A stretch of DNA of 64,000 nt, taken from Allobosea sp. Tri-44. Lineage in GTDB: Bacteria; Pseudomonadota; Alphaproteobacteria; Rhizobiales; Beijerinckiaceae. The DNA lies in the NCBI RefSeq assembly GCF_004123845.1, contig NZ_NBDP01000019.1, positions 248,001 to 312,000 of the forward strand. Reading direction: 5' to 3'. This document shows positions 60,193 through 64,000 of the stretch, piece by piece; the stretch's first letter is position 1; every line of letters starts with the position of its first letter. The position numbers and the translations under genes are program-made. A model generated the notes under the pieces. That model had not been told where the DNA came from. It made no database searches and saw only the letters and a list, made by a program, of their open reading frames with translations.

Positions 60193-61520
60193 TGCTGGGC
60201 ATGGGCAATCCGGAACTGGGCGTGCTGATGCTCGTCCTGTTCATCTTCTTCATCATGCTCGGCTTCCCGATCGCCTTCACGCTGATGGCTCTCGGCGTGG
60301 GCTTCGGCTACTGGGCGATGGGCGACATCGTCTTCAACCTGGTCGTCCAGCGCACCTATTCGGTGATGGCCAACGACGTCCTGGTCTCGATTCCGCTCTT
60401 CATCTTCATGGGCTACATCATCGAGCGGGCGAACATCCTCGACAAGCTGTTCCACTCGATCCAGCTTGCGCTGGGCAATGTGCCGGGCTCGCTCGCCATC
60501 GCGACACTGGCGACCTGCGCGATCTTTGCGACCGCGACCGGCATTGTCGGCGCGGTGGTGACGCTGATGGGGCTGCTCGCCTTCCCGGCGATGCTGCGCG
60601 CCGGCTACGACGTCAGACTCTCGGCGGGTGTGGTCTGCGCCGGCGGCTGCCTCGGCATCCTGATCCCGCCCTCAGTGATGCTGATCCTCTACGGCGCGAC
60701 CGCCGGCGTCTCGGTGCCGAAGCTCTATGCCGGGGCGCTGTTCCCGGGCCTGCTGCTCGCCGGGCTCTACATGCTCTACGTGCTGATCCGCTGCTGGCTC
60801 AATCCTGCGCTGGCGCCGAAGCTGCCGAAGGAGCAGACCGACGTACCGTGGACGACGGTGATCTGGGCGCTGCTGACCAGCTTCTTTCCGCTGACCATCC
60901 TGATCATGTCGGTGCTGGGCGCGATCTTCTTTGGCCTGGCGACACCGACCGAGGCAGCTGCGATCGGCTCACTCGGCAGCCTGATCCTGGCGGCGGCCTA
61001 CCGCTCGCTCTCCTTCACCAAGGTCAAGGAGTCGGTGATCCTGACTGCGCGGACCTCGGCGATGGTCTGCTGGCTCTTCGTCGGCTCCTTCATCTTCTCG
61101 TCCATCTTCGCCATCCTCGGCGGGCACGAGCCGATCAAGAACCTGGTCACGGCGCTCAACCTGTCGCCGACCATGTTCCTGATCGTGGCGCAAGTGATCA
61201 TCTTCGTGCTCGGTTGGCCACTGGAATGGACCGAGATCATCGTGATCTTCGTGCCGATCTTCCTGCCGCTGCTGGAGTTCTTCAAGATCGACCCGCTGTT
61301 CTTCGGCATCCTGATCGCCTTGAACATCCAGACCTCGTTCCTGTCGCCGCCGGTGGCGATGGCGCCGTTCTATCTGAAGGGCATCGCGCCGCCGCATGTC
61401 ACCATCAACCAGATCTTCTCGGGCGTGATGCCCTTCCTCTGGATCGTGCTGGTGGCGATGGTGCTGGTCTACGTCTTCCCAGGGATCGCGCTCTGGCTGC
61501 CGAAATATCTCTACGGCTGA
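60192..61520 (+). CDS. TRAP transporter large permease (DctM type), 442 aa
   Basis: Twelve-helix ion-coupled transport subunit. Typical stretches are GFPIAFTLMALGVGFGYWA, SIPLFIFMGYIIERANI, GCLGILIPPSVMLILYGATAGVS and TPTEAAAIGSLGSLI. Start ATG at 60192 overlaps the small-permease stop by one base. Completes the P-Q-M set; no regulator is adjacent. Confidence 0.95.
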   Translation: MLGMGNPELGVLMLVLFIFFIMLGFPIAFTLMALGVGFGYWAMGDIVFNLVVQRTYSVMANDVLVSIPLFIFMGYIIERANILDKLFHSIQLALGNVPGSLAIATLATCAIFATATGIVGAVVTLMGLLAFPAMLRAGYDVRLSAGVVCAGGCLGILIPPSVMLILYGATAGVSVPKLYAGALFPGLLLAGLYMLYVLIRCWLNPALAPKLPKEQTDVPWTTVIWALLTSFFPLTILIMSVLGAIFFGLATPTEAAAIGSLGSLILAAAYRSLSFTKVKESVILTARTSAMVCWLFVGSFIFSSIFAILGGHEPIKNLVTALNLSPTMFLIVAQVIIFVLGWPLEWTEIIVIFVPIFLPLLEFFKIDPLFFGILIALNIQTSFLSPPVAMAPFYLKGIAPPHVTINQIFSGVMPFLWIVLVAMVLVYVFPGIALWLPKYLYG

Positions 61521-61524
61521 GCTC

Positions 61525-62052
61525 TCAGTCTTCGCTGCGGGCGTCCTGCCCGCAGCGGAAGCTTGCCGCCTTCTCATCGACGAGGCGGCGCGCCGCGGCA
61601 TTCGCGTCCGGCTTGCGGGCATCGACGCTGCCGATGATGCAGGATGCACCATCGGGCGCGAGCCGGTAGATGACGAGCCGGCTGCCATCGAGCTTGCCGA
61701 CATTCTGGCCGGTCGCATAGCGCGCGATCGCCGCCTGTGGCTGCTTACCCTTCGGACCGCGCCACTCGATCGTCTTGCCGACCTCGAAGAAGGCAGCCTT
61801 GTCCGAGATCGTCTCCTGCAGCGCCTTGGCGCCGAACTCGACCGCGGATGAATCGTCGCCGGCGGTCCAGGTCACGGTGAGGCCCGCCTTGCCGGGGCAG
61901 CGATGGACCGCGACTGGATCGCCATTGCCCTTGTCCTTGCGGCATTTCGTATAGTCGTGGGTCGTGTAGCTGCTCGCCCACTGTTCCGCTCGAAGGGGCG
62001 TCGCGAGCAAGGTCGCGAAGCCGATGGCGAGAGCGAGCCGTCCGATCATCAT
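61525..62052 (-). CDS. secreted protein of unknown function, 175 aa
   Basis: A signal peptide (MMIGRLALAIGFATLLATPLRA) is followed by a mature domain of about 150 residues with four cysteines (in TKCRKD, HRCPG, ASCIIGS and SFRCGQ), which could form two disulfides in the periplasm. It converges on the TRAP permease gene with four bases between stops. I recognise no characterised family. The ATG at 62052 is chosen; 62049 is equivalent. Confidence 0.75.
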   Translation of the reverse strand: MMIGRLALAIGFATLLATPLRAEQWASSYTTHDYTKCRKDKGNGDPVAVHRCPGKAGLTVTWTAGDDSSAVEFGAKALQETISDKAAFFEVGKTIEWRGPKGKQPQAAIARYATGQNVGKLDGSRLVIYRLAPDGASCIIGSVDARKPDANAAARRLVDEKAASFRCGQDARSED

Positions 62053-62246
62053 GGTGCGGTTTCTCCGTTCAGAGGCAACTGATCCGACGACATCCGGCGC
62101 CTGTCGGCAAGCTGCTGCTCACAGGCAACCGAGCGGAGCCAAGCAGTCTTCCGCGATTTTTTTCTGCGAACCGCGCGATTCCGGCCCTGCGACCGACAAG
62201 TCCGCAGCATGGCGAGCAGTTCGCCACCCGGCTATCCATTCGGAGA

Positions 62247-62570
62247 ATGAACATGACCCGCACCAAGAAGAGCTTCGCCGCCGCCGTCGCCGCTTTGGCG
62301 CTGGGCGCTTCCGTTTTCGCCACCTCTGACGCCGAGGCCCGCCCGCGCTATCGCGGCGCCGCGATCGGCGCCGGCATCGTCGGCGCGCTCGCTCTCGGCG
62401 CCCTTGTCGCCGGCGCTGCCAGCGGCCCGGCCTATGGCTACTATGATGACGGCTATGCCCCGGCCTATGCCTACGGCCCCGCCCCGGTCCGGCGCTGCCA
62501 GCTCGTCGACCGCGTCAACTACTACGGCGAATATGTCGGCACCCGCCGCGTCTGCCGCACCTACTACTGA
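62247..62570 (+). CDS. small secreted Gly/Ala/Tyr-rich protein, 107 aa
   Basis: A signal peptide (KKSFAAAVAALALGASVFATSDAEA, cleaved near residue 31) is followed by PRYRGAAIGAGIVGALALGALVAGAASGP, which is a hydrophobic glycine-zipper-like helix, then a Tyr/Pro/Ala-rich segment and a C-terminal RRCQLVDRVNYYGEYVGTRRVCRTYY with two cysteines. Short proteins of this layout are common in Hyphomicrobiales envelopes and have no assigned role. Ribosome site CGGAGA precedes the ATG; a strong terminator follows. Confidence 0.8.
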   Translation: MNMTRTKKSFAAAVAALALGASVFATSDAEARPRYRGAAIGAGIVGALALGALVAGAASGPAYGYYDDGYAPAYAYGPAPVRRCQLVDRVNYYGEYVGTRRVCRTYY

Positions 62571-62604
62571 GCTTTCAGGGCCTTCCTCCCCGGCCCGACA
62601 TCCT

Positions 62605-62634
62605 GGCCCGCCGGTTCGCCCGGCGGGCCTTTTT
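62605..62634 (+). terminator. Rho-independent terminator after the small secreted-protein gene
   Basis: Perfect ten-base-pair stem GGCCCGCCGG (62605-62614) and CCGGCGGGCC (62620-62629), five-base loop, then TTTTT. Confidence 0.93.
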
Positions 62635-62650
62635 CGTGCTCCTCGCGGAA

Positions 62651-64000
62651 TCAGCCGCCGGTCGACATGGTCAGCGGCGGCTTCACCTCGGCGGGGACCG
62701 GCGAGGTATAGCCGCCATCGGCGGCGACGCGCTTCTGGAAGTCGGCCTTGGCCGCCGCCATCAGCTGGGGATCGGTCAGCACCGCCGCGCCGGTCGCCGC
62801 CATCGCCTTCGCGACCTGGACCATCGCCTTGTGCGCGGCCGGCATCTTGCCCTGCGCGACGACCTGCCAGGTATGGAAGGGGGTGCCGATCGCAACCGTC
62901 GGCGCGTGCGCCTGCACGGTCGGGACGACCCAGCTGACGTCGCCGACATCGGTCGAGCCGATCGCCGGGTTGCGCGGCGCATCGAGCGGCACGGTGAAAT
63001 CGGCGAGCTCGGCATCGGTCTTCTGCACGCCGATCGCGCGCCAGACGGCGGCGATGTCCTTCTGCGACAGGGTTGCGCGGATCTGGCGAGCGAATTCCTT
63101 GTCGGCCTCGTCGAAATGCGGCGGGCCGAGATCTTCCATGATGTCCTGCAGGGCCTGCTCCAGCGGGCCGTTGCCGACGACGTTGGAAACGGCGCTGACG
63201 ATCTTCATCTCCATCGTCGTCTCGGTCATCAGCGCAGCGCCCTCGGCGATCTTTTTGACGCGGCCGACCAGCTCGAGCATGCCCGGCAGGTCACGGGCGC
63301 GGATCGAGTAGCGCACGCGCGCATGAGCCTGGACGACATTGGGGGCGATGCCGCCGGTGTCGAGCAGGGCGTAATGGACGCGCGCGTCGCTCGGCATGTG
63401 CTCGCGCATGTAGTTGACGCCGACGCTCATCAGCTCGACGGCGTCGAGCGCGCTGCGGCCGAGCTCGGGCGAGGCGGCGGCATGCGAAGCGCGGCCGGTG
63501 AAGATGAAGTCGGCGCGGGTATTGGCGAGCGAGAGCGGCGGGGTGACCTCCCAGAAGCTGCTCGGGTGCCAGGAGATGGCGATGTCGGCATCCTTGAAGG
63601 CGCCGGCACGGACCATGAAGGCCTTGGCGGCGCCGCCTTCCTCGGCCGGGCAGCCGTAATAGCGCACGCGGCCCGGCAGCTTGTTCTCGGCGAGCCAGTT
63701 CTTCATCGCCGTCGCGGCCAAGAGGGCGGCCGAGCCGAGCAGGTTGTGGCCGCAGCCATGGCCGTGGCCGCCGGTCTCGATCTCGCTGTGCTGGGCGACG
63801 CCGGATTCCTGGCTCAGACCCGGCAGCGCGTCATATTCGCCGAGGAAGGCGATGACCGGACCGCCTTCGCCGGCTTCGCCGATCACCGCGGTCGGGATAT
63901 CCGCGACGTTCTCGGTGATCCGGAAGCCCTGATGCTGCAGCTCGGCGACATGCTCGGCGACCGAACGCTTCTCGGTGTAGCAGACCTCGGGAATGGCCCA
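62651..64000 (-). CDS. M20-family amidohydrolase (AbgB-like), N-terminus beyond window
   Basis: The frame is open from the stop at 62651 to the window edge (450 codons less stop). Seen part begins WAIPEVCYTEKRSVAEHV and contains the di-metal motifs FLGEYDALPGL, GHGHGCGHNLLG, CPAEEGG and a His near FHTWQVVAQG. It resembles the aminobenzoyl-glutamate hydrolase B subunit/M20 aminoacylase group, which cleave N-acyl amino acids or p-aminobenzoyl-glutamate. An internal GTG at 63886 must not be taken as the start, because similarity continues upstream. No AbgA-type partner or AbgT transporter is visible within the window. Confidence 0.9.
   Translation of the reverse strand, partial: WAIPEVCYTEKRSVAEHVAELQHQGFRITENVADIPTAVIGEAGEGGPVIAFLGEYDALPGLSQESGVAQHSEIETGGHGHGCGHNLLGSAALLAATAMKNWLAENKLPGRVRYYGCPAEEGGAAKAFMVRAGAFKDADIAISWHPSSFWEVTPPLSLANTRADFIFTGRASHAAASPELGRSALDAVELMSVGVNYMREHMPSDARVHYALLDTGGIAPNVVQAHARVRYSIRARDLPGMLELVGRVKKIAEGAALMTETTMEMKIVSAVSNVVGNGPLEQALQDIMEDLGPPHFDEADKEFARQIRATLSQKDIAAVWRAIGVQKTDAELADFTVPLDAPRNPAIGSTDVGDVSWVVPTVQAHAPTVAIGTPFHTWQVVAQGKMPAAHKAMVQVAKAMAATGAAVLTDPQLMAAAKADFQKRVAADGGYTSPVPAEVKPPLTMSTGG

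Noticed and set aside
63886-63888. Internal GTG at 63886 as start of the M20 peptidase.
   Set aside because: The frame continues to the window edge with family-like sequence upstream, so the gene is truncated by the window rather than short.
1-64000. CRISPR arrays, insertion sequences, toxin-antitoxin pairs and rRNA genes.
   Set aside because: Looked for regularly spaced repeats, transposase motifs and rRNA signatures; none seen.

Overview
This is a GC-rich (about two thirds G+C) chromosomal segment of an alphaproteobacterium, most likely in the Hyphomicrobiales and close to Bosea or Methylobacterium-type relatives. That placement is inferred from codon usage, the fdsGBA-fdhD-fdsD formate dehydrogenase operon, the rpsU/DUF6481 pair, the proB-proA-nadD-rsfS-rlmH block and the carrier-protein ligase operon. 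No phage, integrase, transposase or CRISPR array is visible. Both edge genes are cut by the window.

Layout. 0-7 kb: exopolysaccharide genes (inactive-looking alpha/beta hydrolase, flippase and glycosyltransferase on the minus strand; chain-length/export protein and polymerase on the plus strand) around an AT-rich divergent control region. 7.2-13.1 kb: a tight five-gene plus-strand operon with a small carrier protein, an acyl-CoA-dehydrogenase-like flavoprotein, an amino acid:[carrier protein] ligase (class II aminoacyl-tRNA synthetase homologue), a DUF1839 protein that looks like a BtrH-type thiol acyltransferase, and a family 2 glycoside hydrolase. This is the most unusual system in the window. 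13.1-20.3 kb: NAD-dependent molybdenum formate dehydrogenase with a LysR regulator. 20.5-42.4 kb: a catabolic region with three oligopeptide-type ABC importers, each with one binding protein and two permeases but no ATPase gene, next to LacI, RpiR and GntR regulators, an amidase, a metallophosphoesterase, a HAD phosphatase, two related enolase-superfamily enzymes, a succinylglutamate-desuccinylase-like deacylase and an MlrC/M81 metallopeptidase. 42.5-46.4 kb: a cobalamin riboswitch followed by a BtuFCD-like importer and a methyltransferase. 46.4-47.2 kb: gene-poor, with dispersed palindromes and tRNA-Arg(ACG). 47.4-56.5 kb: minus-strand housekeeping genes from proB through nadD, rsfS, rlmH, an EnvC-like protein, a C-terminal processing protease, a divergent polysaccharide deacetylase and rppH to hisE. 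56.6-64 kb: a membrane protein, rpsU, a coiled-coil protein, a TRAP transporter, two small secreted proteins and a partial M20 peptidase.

How the genes may work together. In the carrier-protein operon, the ligase should charge the carrier protein's phosphopantetheine arm with a small amino acid. The flavoprotein may act on the bound aminoacyl group. The DUF1839 protein is a candidate for moving it to an amine. The glycoside hydrolase and the adjacent polysaccharide genes make an amino-sugar or glycan acceptor plausible, but this is inference. The importers and hydrolases at 20-42 kb look like uptake and breakdown of N-acylated or peptide-like compounds, with ATPases presumably shared from elsewhere. 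Short palindromes next to the LacI, GntR, RpiR and LysR genes give specific operator predictions.
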